64,000 bases of DNA from Ewingella sp049889095 (GTDB lineage Bacteria > Pseudomonadota > Gammaproteobacteria > Enterobacterales > Enterobacteriaceae), in assembly GCA_049889095.1 (NCBI GenBank), contig JBLJFK010000004.1. One strand, given 5' to 3'. The notes below the pieces were generated by a model, which ran no database searches, had not been told where the DNA came from, and worked only from the letters and a program-made list of their open reading frames with translations. Shown here piece after piece: positions 8,546-17,168 of this stretch. The position numbers and the translations under genes were made by a program. Each line of letters starts with the position of its first letter. Position 1 is the first letter of the stretch.

Positions 8546-9265
8546 TTACTCTTTATCGCCCAGCAGAACGGATTCCAGCGCTATTTCAACCATGTCGTTG
8601 AAGGTGGTCTGGCGTTCTTCAGCAGTGGTTTGTTCGTGGGTACGAATGTGGTCGGAAACGGTGCAAATGGTCAGCGCTTTCGCACCGAACTCTGCGGCTA
8701 CACCGTAGATACCGGCGGCTTCCATTTCCACGCCCAGAATGCCGTATTTTTCCATTACGTCGAACATCTGTGGGTCCGGCGTGTAGAACAGATCAGCGGA
8801 GAAGATGTTACCTACGCGGGCATTAATGCCTTTAGCTTTGGCCGCATCAGAGGCGTTACGTACCATGTCGTAGTCTGCAATAGCTGCATAGTCGTGGTCT
8901 TTGAAACGCATACGGTTCACTTTGGAATCCGTACAGGCGCCCATACCAATCACGATGTCGCGCAGTTTGATGTCCGCACGGACAGCGCCGCAAGAACCTA
9001 CACGAATGATTTTTTTCACGCCGAACTCAGTGATCAGTTCTTTGGCATAGATTGAGCAGGAAGGAATACCCATGCCGTGGCCCATAACGGAAATTTTTCG
9101 GCCTTTGTAGGTGCCGGTGAAGCCCAACATGCCACGCACGTCGTTCACCTGCTTAACGTCTTGCAGGAAAGTTTCCGCGATGTGCTTAGCACGCAGCGGA
9201 TCTCCTGGCATCAGCACTACGTCAGCAAAGTCGCCCATTTCAGCATTAATGTGTGGAGTTGCCAT
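8546..9265 (-). CDS. deoD: Purine-nucleoside phosphorylase DeoD
   Basis: This 239-residue enzyme has exactly the length of E. coli DeoD. It cleaves purine (deoxy)nucleosides with phosphate to give the base and (deoxy)ribose-1-phosphate. The phosphate-site GDPLRAK near residue 20, the MGHGMGIPS motif and the GVEMEAAGIYG nucleoside-binding segment near 177-187 are all present. It is the last gene of the deoC-deoA-deoB-deoD operon. A short palindromic element lies in the 109-base spacer after deoB. Confidence 0.97.
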   Translation of the reverse strand: MATPHINAEMGDFADVVLMPGDPLRAKHIAETFLQDVKQVNDVRGMLGFTGTYKGRKISVMGHGMGIPSCSIYAKELITEFGVKKIIRVGSCGAVRADIKLRDIVIGMGACTDSKVNRMRFKDHDYAAIADYDMVRNASDAAKAKGINARVGNIFSADLFYTPDPQMFDVMEKYGILGVEMEAAGIYGVAAEFGAKALTICTVSDHIRTHEQTTAEERQTTFNDMVEIALESVLLGDKE

Positions 9266-9317
9266 TATTTTCTTTCCTTAAACGAGTATGAAAATCACTG
9301 AAATTAAACCCAATGGA

Positions 9318-9364
9318 TTTCGAGGTGCAGCTAGGCGTGAAGCCAACAACGCTACAACTCGAAA
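9318..9364. repeat. Short palindromic element between deoB and deoD
   Basis: Fourteen-base arms (tttcgaggtgcagc and gctacaactcgaaa) pair at 12 of 14 positions around a 19-base centre. The ends resemble those of the ERIC-like repeats elsewhere in the window (CAACTCGAA type). In the deo transcript this would be a hairpin between deoB and deoD and could affect the relative expression of deoD. Confidence 0.6.
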
Positions 9365-9374
9365 GACGCAGGGT

Positions 9375-10598
9375 TTACAGCATGGATTTGCCGTAGTCCA
9401 TCGGTGTCAGATCGAAGTATTTCGCGACCGTCTGACCGATATCCGCGAAGGTTTCACGGTGGCCCAGCGAGCCCGGTTTCACTTTCGGGCCGTAGATTAA
9501 CACCGGAATATGCTCACGGGTATGTTCTGTGCCACGCCAGGTTGGGTCGCAACCGTGGTCCGCAGTGAAGATGATAATGTCGTCTTCTTTCACCCATTCC
9601 AATAGCTCAGGCAGTCGACGATCGAACAGTTCCAGCGCGGCGGCATAACCCGGCACATCGCGGCGGTGGCCGTAGGAAGAATCGAAGTCAACAAAGTTAG
9701 TGAAGACGATAGTTTTGTCACCGGCTTCTTTCATCTCTTTGATTGTCGCGTCAAAAAGCGCATCCAGACCGGTAGCTTTCACTTTTTTGGTGATACCAAC
9801 GTGCGCATAAATGTCCGCGATCTTACCGACAGAGACAACGTGGCCCTGCTTCTCATCGACCAATTTTTTCAGAACGGTCGGTGCTGGTGGCTCTACAGCT
9901 AAGTCGTGACGGTTCCCGGTACGTTCGAAGTGGCCCACTTTGTCACCAATAAACGGGCGGGCAATAACACGACCAATATTGTAGCCACCTTCGGTCAGTT
10001 CTTCACGGGCGATTTCGCACAACGCATACAGGCGATCCAATCCGAAAGTTTCTTCGTGACAGGCGATCTGAAATACAGAGTCAGCTGAGGTGTAAAAAAT
10101 CGGCTTGCCGGTTTTCATATGTTCTTCACCAAGCTCGTCCAGTACCACCGTCCCCGAAGAGTGGCAGTTGCCGAGATAACCGGGCAGATTGCCGCGTTTT
10201 ACCAGTTTGTCTAGCAGCTCTTGCGGGAAGCTATTGGTGAGGTCGCTAAAATAACCCCAGTCAAACAACACAGGAACACCGGCAATCTCCCAGTGGCCGG
10301 ACGGTGTATCTTTACCGGAGGAGAGTTCGCTGGCATAAGCATAGGCGCCGGCAATTTCTGCATTACCGTCCAACCCTTCAGGGATTTTACCGGTGGACTC
10401 TTCGGCGGCTTTCGCCAGTCCGAGACGAGTCAGGTTCGGCAGATTCAGCGGGCCCTGACGGCCCACGTTGGCTTCGCCACGAGCGCAGGCGGCAGCAATA
10501 TGTCCCAGCGTGTCAGAACCTGTATCCCCGAATTTTTCAGCATCTTCACTGGCACCAATACCAAATGAGTCCAATACCATGATAAACGTACGTTTCAT
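9375..10598 (-). CDS. deoB: Phosphopentomutase DeoB
   Basis: This 407-residue metalloenzyme of the alkaline phosphatase superfamily interconverts (deoxy)ribose 1- and 5-phosphate. It starts MKRTFIMVLDSFGIGASED, with Asp10 as a manganese ligand. DTPSGHWEIAGVP and the C-terminal FTADHGCDPTW and HTREHIPVL metal-binding motifs are present. The ATG at 10598 is chosen over one 12 codons upstream because CAGGAG lies at correct spacing and the length then equals that of E. coli DeoB (407). Confidence 0.97.
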   Translation of the reverse strand: MKRTFIMVLDSFGIGASEDAEKFGDTGSDTLGHIAAACARGEANVGRQGPLNLPNLTRLGLAKAAEESTGKIPEGLDGNAEIAGAYAYASELSSGKDTPSGHWEIAGVPVLFDWGYFSDLTNSFPQELLDKLVKRGNLPGYLGNCHSSGTVVLDELGEEHMKTGKPIFYTSADSVFQIACHEETFGLDRLYALCEIAREELTEGGYNIGRVIARPFIGDKVGHFERTGNRHDLAVEPPAPTVLKKLVDEKQGHVVSVGKIADIYAHVGITKKVKATGLDALFDATIKEMKEAGDKTIVFTNFVDFDSSYGHRRDVPGYAAALELFDRRLPELLEWVKEDDIIIFTADHGCDPTWRGTEHTREHIPVLIYGPKVKPGSLGHRETFADIGQTVAKYFDLTPMDYGKSML

Positions 10599-10721
10599 CT
10601 TGTACTCCTGCGCTGGATTATTCGTTGCGTGCATCGGTTAAGGTCGACACACTGATCATATTGATTTGGGGGCATCATGAATATTTTTCAATCCCTTTTG
10701 CATTTGTTTATTGAGGCAGCG

Positions 10722-12041
10722 TTAATTGATACGGCGATAAACCACTGGCGTGCTTTCAGGCGCTTTATCACTAAGGATAATCGCGGTGCGCACTTCCTCG
10801 GCGGCCTGTTGCCAGGCTTCTTCGCTGTTAGCGTGGATCATCGCCAGCGGCTGCTGGGTATCCACCTTCTGGCCCAGTTGCGCCATATGCGTCAGTCCTA
10901 CGCTGTAGTCGATAGCATCTGTGGCACGGCGTCGACCGCCCCCCAGTGACACCACTGCCATACCGAGCGCGCGGGTATCCATTGCGCTGACGATACCGGC
11001 TTCCTCGGAGTAAATAGGTTTGCTTAGCGTCGCCTGCGGCAGATAGCTGTCGTAGCGTTCCATAAAGTCGATCGGCCCTTTCTGCGCAGCAATCATGCGG
11101 CCGAAGATTTCTGCCGCTTTGCCGTTATCCAGCACAGCCTGTAATTGGCTGCGGGCATCGGCGGCGTCTTTTGCCAGACCACCAGAAAGCAACATTTCAA
11201 CGCACAGCGCCATCGTCACTTCCAGCAGTCGTGGGTTACGGTATTCACCCGTCAGAAAGCGCACTGCTTCACGCACTTCGACCGCGTTACCGGCGCTGGA
11301 AGCCAATACCTGATTCATGTCTGTCAGCAGCGCGGTCGTTTTGCAGCCTGCGCCGTTGGCAACATCAACGATGGCCTGGGCCAGATCCTGCGACAACTGA
11401 TAGGTCGGCATAAATGCACCGGAGCCGACTTTAACGTCCATGACCAGCGCATCCAGACCTTCAGCCAGTTTTTTGGCGAGAATGGAGGCGGTGATCAGCG
11501 GAATAGAATCAACGGTGGCGGTAATGTCGCGGGTGGCATAAAAGCGTTTATCCGCCGGTGCCAGCGAGCTGGTCTGGCCGATGATGGCTACGCCCACATC
11601 CTGAATAATACGGCGAAAACGGTTGTCATCCGGGAAGATATCAAAGCCCGGGATAGCTTCCAGTTTGTCCAACGTACCGCCGGTATGACCGAGGCCGCGC
11701 CCGGAGATCATCGGCACATAACCGCCACAGGCGGCCACCATGGGGCCAAGCATAAGAGAGGTCACATCCCCGACGCCGCCGGTGGAATGTTTATCCACAA
11801 TAGGGCCGTTGAGGTTGAGGTTTTTCCAGTTAAGCACCGAACCGGAATCGCGCATCGCCATGGTCAGCGCCACACGTTCTTTCATGTTCATATCATTGAA
11901 ATAAATGGTCATTGCCAATGCAGCAATCTGACCTTCGGAAACCTGGCTGTCACGAATACCATTGATGAAAAAACGAATTTCTTCTTCGCTTAAAGGCTGT
12001 CCGTCACGTTTTTTACGAATGATTTCTTGTGCGAGAAACAC
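10722..12041 (-). CDS. deoA: Thymidine phosphorylase DeoA
   Basis: This 439-residue enzyme splits thymidine into thymine and deoxyribose-1-phosphate. The family signature around KHSTGGVGDVTSLMLGP and the SGRGLGHTGGTLDKLE segment are complete. The start is taken as GTG at 12041 (protein MFLAQEIIRKKRDG), with AGGAG six bases upstream, matching the E. coli N-terminus. An in-frame ATG 19 codons further upstream would add residues with no counterpart. The gene is second in the deo operon. Confidence 0.96.
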   Translation of the reverse strand: MFLAQEIIRKKRDGQPLSEEEIRFFINGIRDSQVSEGQIAALAMTIYFNDMNMKERVALTMAMRDSGSVLNWKNLNLNGPIVDKHSTGGVGDVTSLMLGPMVAACGGYVPMISGRGLGHTGGTLDKLEAIPGFDIFPDDNRFRRIIQDVGVAIIGQTSSLAPADKRFYATRDITATVDSIPLITASILAKKLAEGLDALVMDVKVGSGAFMPTYQLSQDLAQAIVDVANGAGCKTTALLTDMNQVLASSAGNAVEVREAVRFLTGEYRNPRLLEVTMALCVEMLLSGGLAKDAADARSQLQAVLDNGKAAEIFGRMIAAQKGPIDFMERYDSYLPQATLSKPIYSEEAGIVSAMDTRALGMAVVSLGGGRRRATDAIDYSVGLTHMAQLGQKVDTQQPLAMIHANSEEAWQQAAEEVRTAIILSDKAPESTPVVYRRIN

Positions 12042-12133
12042 GGAGTGCTCCTTGATGAATAGAGGTGTAGGGGTAGCCGATGTTCTTTCTGTCGCCAAAA
12101 GCGCAGCTCAAGACTGCGCAATGACGATAACAA

Positions 12134-12913
12134 TCAGTAGCTGCTGGTCGATTTTTGGTCAGCGTGGCCAAGCGTAGTCAGCAGACTGGCCAACAGGCTT
12201 GAAGCGCCGAAACGGAAATGGCGTGCATCAGCCCATTCGCGGCCCAGCAGACTGTCAGCCAGAGCCAGATATTGCGCGGCATCTTCAGCCGTTTTCACGC
12301 CACCGGCGGGTTTAAAACCAACAGCTTTGCCAACACCCATCTCAGCAATCACGCCCATCATCAGCTCTGCGCTGTGCAAGGTGGCGTTTTCAGGCACTTT
12401 GCCGGTTGAGGTTTTGATGAAGTCAGCGCCGGCTTTGATAGCAATTTCGGATGCTTTACGGATCAGCGAATCCTGCTTAAGTTCACCGGTTTCGATGATC
12501 ACTTTCAGCAGCACATTCGCGGCAGCGCAGGCTTCTTTACACTGTTTGACCAGCTCGAAGCCGACCTGCTCGTTACCGGCGATCAGCGCACGGTAAGGAA
12601 ATACGACATCCACTTCGTCTGCGCCATAGGCGATAGCAGCACGGGTTTCTGCCACGGCGATGTCAATGTCATCGTTGCCGTGTGGGAAGTTGGTGACGGT
12701 GGCGATACGGATGTCCGGCGTACCCTGCTCGCGCAGTGCTTTACGGGCAACAGGGATGAAGCGTGGATAAATGCAGATTGCAGCGGTATTGCCGGCAGGA
12801 CTTTTTGCCTGACGACACAAAGCGATCACTTTTTCGTCAGTGTCATCGTCGTTCAGGGTAGTGAGATCCATCAGGTTCAGTGCACGTTGTGCTGCGGCGT
12901 TTAAATCGGTCAT
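12134..12913 (-). CDS. deoC: Deoxyribose-phosphate aldolase DeoC
   Basis: This 259-residue class I aldolase converts deoxyribose-5-phosphate to acetaldehyde and glyceraldehyde-3-phosphate. Active-site residues fall at the same positions as in E. coli: Asp102, the Schiff-base Lys167 in ADFIKTSTGK, and Lys201 in GFKPAGG. ATG at 12913 with TTGGAGAG upstream is preferred to an ATG five codons earlier. It is the first gene of the deo operon, and the regulatory region lies upstream at 12914-13451. Confidence 0.97.
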   Translation of the reverse strand: MTDLNAAAQRALNLMDLTTLNDDDTDEKVIALCRQAKSPAGNTAAICIYPRFIPVARKALREQGTPDIRIATVTNFPHGNDDIDIAVAETRAAIAYGADEVDVVFPYRALIAGNEQVGFELVKQCKEACAAANVLLKVIIETGELKQDSLIRKASEIAIKAGADFIKTSTGKVPENATLHSAELMMGVIAEMGVGKAVGFKPAGGVKTAEDAAQYLALADSLLGREWADARHFRFGASSLLASLLTTLGHADQKSTSSY

Positions 12914-13159
12914 AAAACTCTCCAACAATTATCAATTCCAGCGACCAGCCAGAACTGAGCATACAGTCATGAATTCATGGTAAGCCGTGTGGCATCAGCA
13001 GAATTCTGCACGGTTGGCGAGCGGACTTGGTTCCTTGAAGATAGCGTGCGGGAAATAGGGTGAATCATTTCCGCTGGCAACTGAGATCCTTCTCACCGCG
13101 CTTGGATTGGCATCTGCCAATTCGTTGTGACTATTTGAACACATCACATCAGGTTGCTA

Positions 13160-13175
13160 TGTGCAGTATTTCACA
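13160..13175 (-). promoter_or_regulatory. CRP site, promoter-proximal (deoP2-like)
   Basis: TGTGCAGTATTTCACA matches TGTGA-N6-TCACA with one mismatch. With its partner centred 52 bp upstream it reproduces the tandem CRP spacing of E. coli deoP2, where CytR binds between the two. Confidence 0.7.
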
Positions 13176-13211
13176 CAAAATGAAAACCCACTGCAACGTT
13201 ACTTGGCGAAA

Positions 13212-13227
13212 TGAGATCAAGGTCACA
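13212..13227 (-). promoter_or_regulatory. CRP site, promoter-distal (deoP2-like)
   Basis: TGAGATCAAGGTCACA matches the CRP consensus with one mismatch. The interval to the proximal site contains CTGCAACG (GTTGCAG on the minus strand), a CytR-type octamer. Confidence 0.65.
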
Positions 13228-13341
13228 CAATGCCAGCTCTATGCTCAGAATTTGGCCTGAATAAAGAGTGTATACCCCTTTTACTACAAGAGAAGCCGGG
13301 GCACTCACTCTGTAACTACCGACCGGTGATTACGCAGTGAA

Positions 13342-13357
13342 TGTTATAATAATAACA
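13342..13357. promoter_or_regulatory. DeoR-like operator (proximal)
   Basis: TGTTATAATAATAACA has the TGTTA-N6-TAACA frame of the E. coli DeoR operator (TGTTAGAATTCTAACA). On the minus strand the same bases contain TTATAA/TATAAC, which could be the -10 of a deoP1-type promoter, so repressor binding would block it directly. Confidence 0.55.
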
Positions 13358-13427
13358 TTCAAAAAGGAAGTAATTACGCGATAAAAGGCCTTAAAGATGT
13401 CATACATTGATGAATGATGCGTAGAAA

Positions 13428-13443
13428 TGTTATTTAAATAACA
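13428..13443. promoter_or_regulatory. DeoR-like operator (distal, perfect palindrome)
   Basis: TGTTATTTAAATAACA is a perfect 16-base palindrome with the TGTTA-N6-TAACA frame, 86 bp from the proximal one and just after the yjjV stop. Two operators at this distance would allow looping by an oligomeric repressor. Confidence 0.55.
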
Positions 13444-13451
13444 CAATGATT

Positions 13452-14267
13452 TTAAGGATCTATTGAGGTGGTCTTCACGATCGGCCAAGCAGGCAGGGCA
13501 AAAACGCGGCGGGTATTATCAAGCAGCGCAGTGGCAATCTGCTCCGGCGTTTCACTGCGTAGTTCACACAAGACATCAAACACGGAGGCAGCACGCTCAG
13601 GCCGGTTAGGCTGCCCCTGAAACCCCTGCAGTGGCATATCGGGTGCATCGGTTTCCAGTACCAACGATGAAAGAGGAAGTTGCGCCATCACATTGCGGGT
13701 CTTCTGAGCCCGGGAATAACTGATGGTACCGCCCACGCCGATAGCAAATCCCAGTTTCACAAATACCTGCGCCTGTGACAGGCTACCAGCAAAACCGTGA
13801 ACCACACCGGTGGCCGGAAGCCGGGCCTGACGCAGCATCACCGCCAGTTGATCGTGACTGCGGCGTGAATGCAGGATCACCGGCAGATTTTCCCGTTTCG
13901 CAAGTACAAGCTGGGCTTTAAGCAACTGTTGCTGCCGGTCAAACAGCGGCTGCTCCATATACAGATCCAGACCTATCTCGCCGATCGCCACCAGCCTGGC
14001 ATCACGGTGAGATAACCAGCCCTCAAGTAATTCGAGATCGGCATCCTTGTGGCGGGAGATATAAAGTGGGTGCAGCCCGAGCGCAGCGAAAATTTGCGGA
14101 TGGTTTTTTGCCAGATCGAGTACGCCCTGAAAACGGTCGGCGGTAACGGTCGGAACGATCAACTGATGCACACCGGCGATTTCCGCCTTTTGCAGGCTTT
14201 CAGTTTCAGCACCGGTAAACGGCGGGAAGTCAAAGTGGCAGTGCGTGTCGATCAGGTGGAAACTCAC
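13452..14267 (-). CDS. yjjV: YjjV, TatD-family metal-dependent hydrolase
   Basis: This 271-residue TIM-barrel metallohydrolase has the TatD signature DTHCHFDF at residues 7-14 (His9 and His11 as metal ligands), GEIGLDLY with its metal-binding Glu, and LETDAPDMPL near the C-terminus. Relatives are 3'-5' deoxyribonucleases, but the substrate of YjjV is not settled. The start overlaps the end of yjjU by four bases, so the two are probably translated together, as in E. coli. Confidence 0.92.
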   Translation of the reverse strand: MSFHLIDTHCHFDFPPFTGAETESLQKAEIAGVHQLIVPTVTADRFQGVLDLAKNHPQIFAALGLHPLYISRHKDADLELLEGWLSHRDARLVAIGEIGLDLYMEQPLFDRQQQLLKAQLVLAKRENLPVILHSRRSHDQLAVMLRQARLPATGVVHGFAGSLSQAQVFVKLGFAIGVGGTISYSRAQKTRNVMAQLPLSSLVLETDAPDMPLQGFQGQPNRPERAASVFDVLCELRSETPEQIATALLDNTRRVFALPAWPIVKTTSIDP

Positions 14268-15463
14268 AACTTTCCACCTTCGTTATAACGGCTCTCTTCG
14301 CTGTGCAGCATTTCGTTACGATCAGCGGGTTGAGTCTCATCATGAAATGCACTCACCGCCGGACGCACCATCCCACCATCGGCCACCATATCAGTAAGCA
14401 CGGCGGGATCGAAAAGAATCTGTTCGACGGCGCTGGCAGCGGCAATCGGAATAACATGATCTGGATTATCCTGCGGCACCACCATGGGTCTCGGCCGGAT
14501 TTTACGCGGCGTGATAAACGGCATCGAGCGTTCATTTTCACGGGGAATAAACCAGTGTGATGCGGCCGAAAGGAAGTAACGAGCGCAGCGACGACCAAGG
14601 TGGTAATCCTGATTCAGCGCAGGTAAGCGGCTGCCTAATGCATGGCTGGCAAGCGGCTTGGGTGGGAAAATCTCAAATATTCGCAGATCGCCCGGTGGAT
14701 TTTCGATGAACTGCTGAATACGGTGATAGCTGCTTTCATGGTGCTGCATCATGCGCACCAGTTGTTGCAGACTGCTTTCACTCAGCCACTGTTCCATACG
14801 CTTCATCCACTGCGGCGTGTAGAACATCGCAGAGGGTACGGTGCGGATCACCACAATAGTATCCGCACCGCGCCGGTAGGCTTCTTCGACCGGAATGGCA
14901 TCGCTGATTCCACCGTCCTGGTAGCTAATACCGTCGAGATCTACGCCCATGCGGTAAAAACCCGGAATAGCACTTGAGGCTTTGATCACTGGCAGCCAGT
15001 TTTCGCGCGTTGGCGCAAAATAGTTGGCAGTGTAGTCATCGCTTCGGCAGGCGCACATAAGAAACTCGCGGCCGTCGATCAACAGTTTTTCAGCGGAGTC
15101 CATCGCAAGTGGCATATTTTTGGACGTCTCGTCCACCAGCCAATCGAGATCGATGAGATGCCCGCCACGGACAAACCGCAGTGGGTTAAAAAAGTGAGAA
15201 CTGGTGGTGTAGCGGGTAATGACGCGTCGAGCGTATCCCGGCTGGCCGCAAACAAAGGCCGAGAGATTTTGAGCACCGGCAGAGGTGCCAATAAATAGAT
15301 CGAACGGATTAAATCCCGCACGCTGAAATTCGTCCAGCACGCCTGCGGTGAAAATCCCGCGTTGCCCGCCGCCTTCACATACCAGCGCAATCTTGCCGGG
15401 TTTGTAAGGTTGGTACGCCAGCGGTTCAATACTGCCGAGCGTAACAGGTATTCTGTATCCCAA
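14264..15463 (-). CDS. yjjU: YjjU, patatin-like phospholipase
   Basis: The protein is about 399 residues. It carries the patatin oxyanion motif EGGGQRGIFTAG, the nucleophile elbow GTSAGA and the catalytic Asp in YQDGGISDAIPV. It is predicted to be a lipid acyl hydrolase. The start is taken as TTG at 15463, with GAGGGG six bases upstream, giving an N-terminus like that of E. coli YjjU (MGQRIPVTLGN). An ATG at 15484 would add seven unmatched residues. The C-terminus is about 40 residues longer than in E. coli. It overlaps yjjV by four bases. Confidence 0.9.
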   Translation of the reverse strand: MGYRIPVTLGSIEPLAYQPYKPGKIALVCEGGGQRGIFTAGVLDEFQRAGFNPFDLFIGTSAGAQNLSAFVCGQPGYARRVITRYTTSSHFFNPLRFVRGGHLIDLDWLVDETSKNMPLAMDSAEKLLIDGREFLMCACRSDDYTANYFAPTRENWLPVIKASSAIPGFYRMGVDLDGISYQDGGISDAIPVEEAYRRGADTIVVIRTVPSAMFYTPQWMKRMEQWLSESSLQQLVRMMQHHESSYHRIQQFIENPPGDLRIFEIFPPKPLASHALGSRLPALNQDYHLGRRCARYFLSAASHWFIPRENERSMPFITPRKIRPRPMVVPQDNPDHVIPIAAASAVEQILFDPAVLTDMVADGGMVRPAVSAFHDETQPADRNEMLHSEESRYNEGGKL

Positions 15464-15658
15464 CGCATTCCCCTCAGTGAACAAGCCGCAAATTCTATGG
15501 GCCTCACCTCAGAGCATACCTTGTCTTTATCAGTTCGGTAATTATCTAATAAAATACCGGAGATTAAATCGTTACTTTCTGTTAACCCGTTCGGTTCAAC
15601 AGTGTACGAGCCAATCTCCGGCAGGAATTATTCAGTGCTTATTCTATCAGTGAGGGTG

Positions 15659-15820
15659 TCAGAGTCGTTTACGACCGGTAAACAGGCTGACCAGGAACAG
15701 AATGATACCCACTACGAACACGACTTTTGCAGCCCAGGCTGCTGTACCTGCCAGACCACCAAAGCCAAGAGCCGCCGCGATTAACGCGATGATTAGAAAT
15801 ATAATGCCCCAACGAAACAT
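15659..15820 (-). CDS. ytjA: YtjA, small DUF1328 membrane protein (53 residues)
   Basis: Reading leftward from the ATG at 15820 gives MFRWGIIFLIIALIAAALGF, then a glycine/alanine turn, a second hydrophobic helix and the C-terminal end TGRKRL. This is the YtjA (DUF1328) family, two-helix inner-membrane proteins of 53-55 residues with no assigned function. AAGGAG lies at good spacing before the start. It is found next to osmY in E. coli as well. The frame is too short for many gene finders but the match is clear. Confidence 0.93.
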   Translation of the reverse strand: MFRWGIIFLIIALIAAALGFGGLAGTAAWAAKVVFVVGIILFLVSLFTGRKRL

Positions 15821-16078
15821 AAGCTTCTCCTTACCCTATTTTTAAATTTTGCCCAATTCACATGGTGTCCAATATTTCGGACCTAAACCCAACGTTAAAC
15901 CTTTCTATTTGGCTTCTTACTGCTTGGCTTCTTAAAACCGGTTTTGGCCGGATAATAAAAATGCTTACTTTTAAAGATAGCTGCAAAAATGAAAGTGTTA
16001 GAAAAACTGGCAATTTTTTTAGGCCGAATGGCCCCATGTGTTCTGTTTTATAGTGTTTTGATACTGACTTTATAAGAG
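15821..16078. other. Intergenic region upstream of ytjA
   Basis: There is no gene between ytjA and the osmY terminator. The sequence is AT-rich and contains the near direct repeat of TGGCTTCTTA at 15909-15932. The ytjA promoter should lie here, but no consensus element stands out. Confidence 0.35.
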
Positions 16079-16111
16079 CAGATTGCCTGCAACGTGACAG
16101 GCAATCTTTAT
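16079..16111 (-). terminator. osmY terminator
   Basis: A perfect 10-bp stem (AGATTGCCTG/CAGGCAATCT) with an 8-base loop lies about 36 bases after the osmY stop. It is flanked by short A/T runs on both sides and is probably intrinsic. Confidence 0.75.
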
Positions 16112-16146
16112 TACATTAATGACTTGTTACCACTAACCATCAACGC

Positions 16147-16737
16147 TTACGGTACAATTTTCAGGTCATTCTTGACGCTTTTCACACCGTCAACGGTCTT
16201 AGCAACGCTTTCTGCACGGGCCGACTGCGCACGATCTTTTACAGAACCGGACAGCTGCACAACGCCGTCGGTGGTTTCAACTTTCACCATGCGTGAAGGG
16301 ATGATGTCATCAGCCAGCAGCTTAGCTTTCACCGACGTGGTGGTGGCGGTGTCACCCGCATAGCCCTTCACCGTCTGGTCTTTGCTGTCTTTAGTATGCA
16401 GTTTGTCGCTGACGGATTTAACGCCTTCAACTTTAGTCGCCACGGCAACCGCCTGTTCAGCTTCTGCCTGCGAACCCACAAAACCGCTCAGCGTAACCAC
16501 ACCGTTATCTGTTTTTACTGAGATATCGCTGCTTTTGATCGCTTTCTCATCGACCAGAGCACTTTTCACTTTTGCTGTGGTGGCACTATCGCCCATGTAG
16601 TTATCAACTTTCTTCATGGAACTATCGATTTTTGCACCTGCGCTATCACTTGTGGTTGCAGCGAATGCGCCACCGCTCATCAGTGCGGTACCCAGAACAA
16701 CAGCCATCATGGAATAGGCAAATTTAGAGTTTTTCAT
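16147..16737 (-). CDS. osmY: OsmY, periplasmic osmotically induced BON-domain protein
   Basis: This 196-residue precursor has a Sec signal peptide (basic start, hydrophobic core, cleavage expected after GGAFA near residue 27). Two BON domains follow, each with a conserved TVxLSG-type beta strand (GVVTLSGFVGS and GVVQLSGSVKD) and a VxGVKSV end. In E. coli OsmY is a periplasmic chaperone-like protein controlled by sigma-S and osmolarity. It is monocistronic here, with its own terminator. The upstream 430 bases hold no gene. Confidence 0.95.
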   Translation of the reverse strand: MKNSKFAYSMMAVVLGTALMSGGAFAATTSDSAGAKIDSSMKKVDNYMGDSATTAKVKSALVDEKAIKSSDISVKTDNGVVTLSGFVGSQAEAEQAVAVATKVEGVKSVSDKLHTKDSKDQTVKGYAGDTATTTSVKAKLLADDIIPSRMVKVETTDGVVQLSGSVKDRAQSARAESVAKTVDGVKSVKNDLKIVP

Positions 16738-17113
16738 CGATTTCTTCCTTTCAGTTTATAAGCCCTAATCGCGGACCCGGTACGCCACATTTTTGGTGAC
16801 GCCTTCTAACAAAATGTTTTGCTGAGTTTTTACATCCTATGTAGCAGAGTACTTCGTTTTATTCGGGCTTTTCATCGCCTTTCGATATAACTCTCTGCAT
16901 CGTGACCTAAAAGCAGTGCTTTAAGCCACTTTTCCCTAAACACACATTTAATATAGTCAAGAATGAGCAAAACAGTAGGAAGATCGTTAATAACAGCCCC
17001 GAATACAGACAAGTCCTAAGATTAGTCGGCCATTTTGCCTGTTTTTCCGTCAAGGTGCGGAAAAAGCGAACAGGGTAAATGTGACGAGTGATCAAAAAAC
17101 AGGAAGAATAAGG
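16738..17113. other. osmY upstream region
   Basis: This is non-coding. The osmY ribosome site (GAAAGGAAGAAATCG) lies directly before the start. The remaining sequence between here and the prfC terminator contains no frame with a ribosome site. A sigma-S dependent promoter is expected from the E. coli gene but I cannot place it with confidence. Confidence 0.35.
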
Positions 17114-17143
17114 ATAAAAAAAGACGGCGCAAAGGCCGTCTTT
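17114..17143 (-). terminator. prfC terminator
   Basis: The stem AAAGACGGC/GCCGTCTTT (9 bp) has a 6-base loop and, on the minus strand, a following run of seven T. It lies 26 bases after the prfC stop and is a canonical intrinsic terminator. Confidence 0.88.
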
Positions 17144-17168
17144 AGAGGTAAAAACCGATGAAAAAGAA

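Larger units (their letters stand above)
12914..13451 (-). promoter_or_regulatory. deo operon regulatory region
   Basis: This 538-base interval between yjjV and deoC has no credible gene. On the minus strand it holds, from far to near: two TGTTA-N6-TAACA palindromes like DeoR operators (13428-13443 and 13342-13357), two CRP-like sites 52 bp apart (13212-13227 and 13160-13175), and GTTGC-type octamers between and beside the CRP sites that could bind CytR. The layout mirrors the E. coli deoP1 (DeoR) and deoP2 (CRP/CytR) promoters but is more compact. A transcription start near 13125-13130 would place the near CRP site at about -40. Confidence 0.7.

Noticed and set aside
11145..11993. 282-codon plus-strand frame
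   Set aside because: It is a shadow of deoA.
13060..13260. 66-codon plus-strand frame in the deo control region
   Set aside because: It overlaps the two CRP-like sites, has no ribosome site and has an odd composition.
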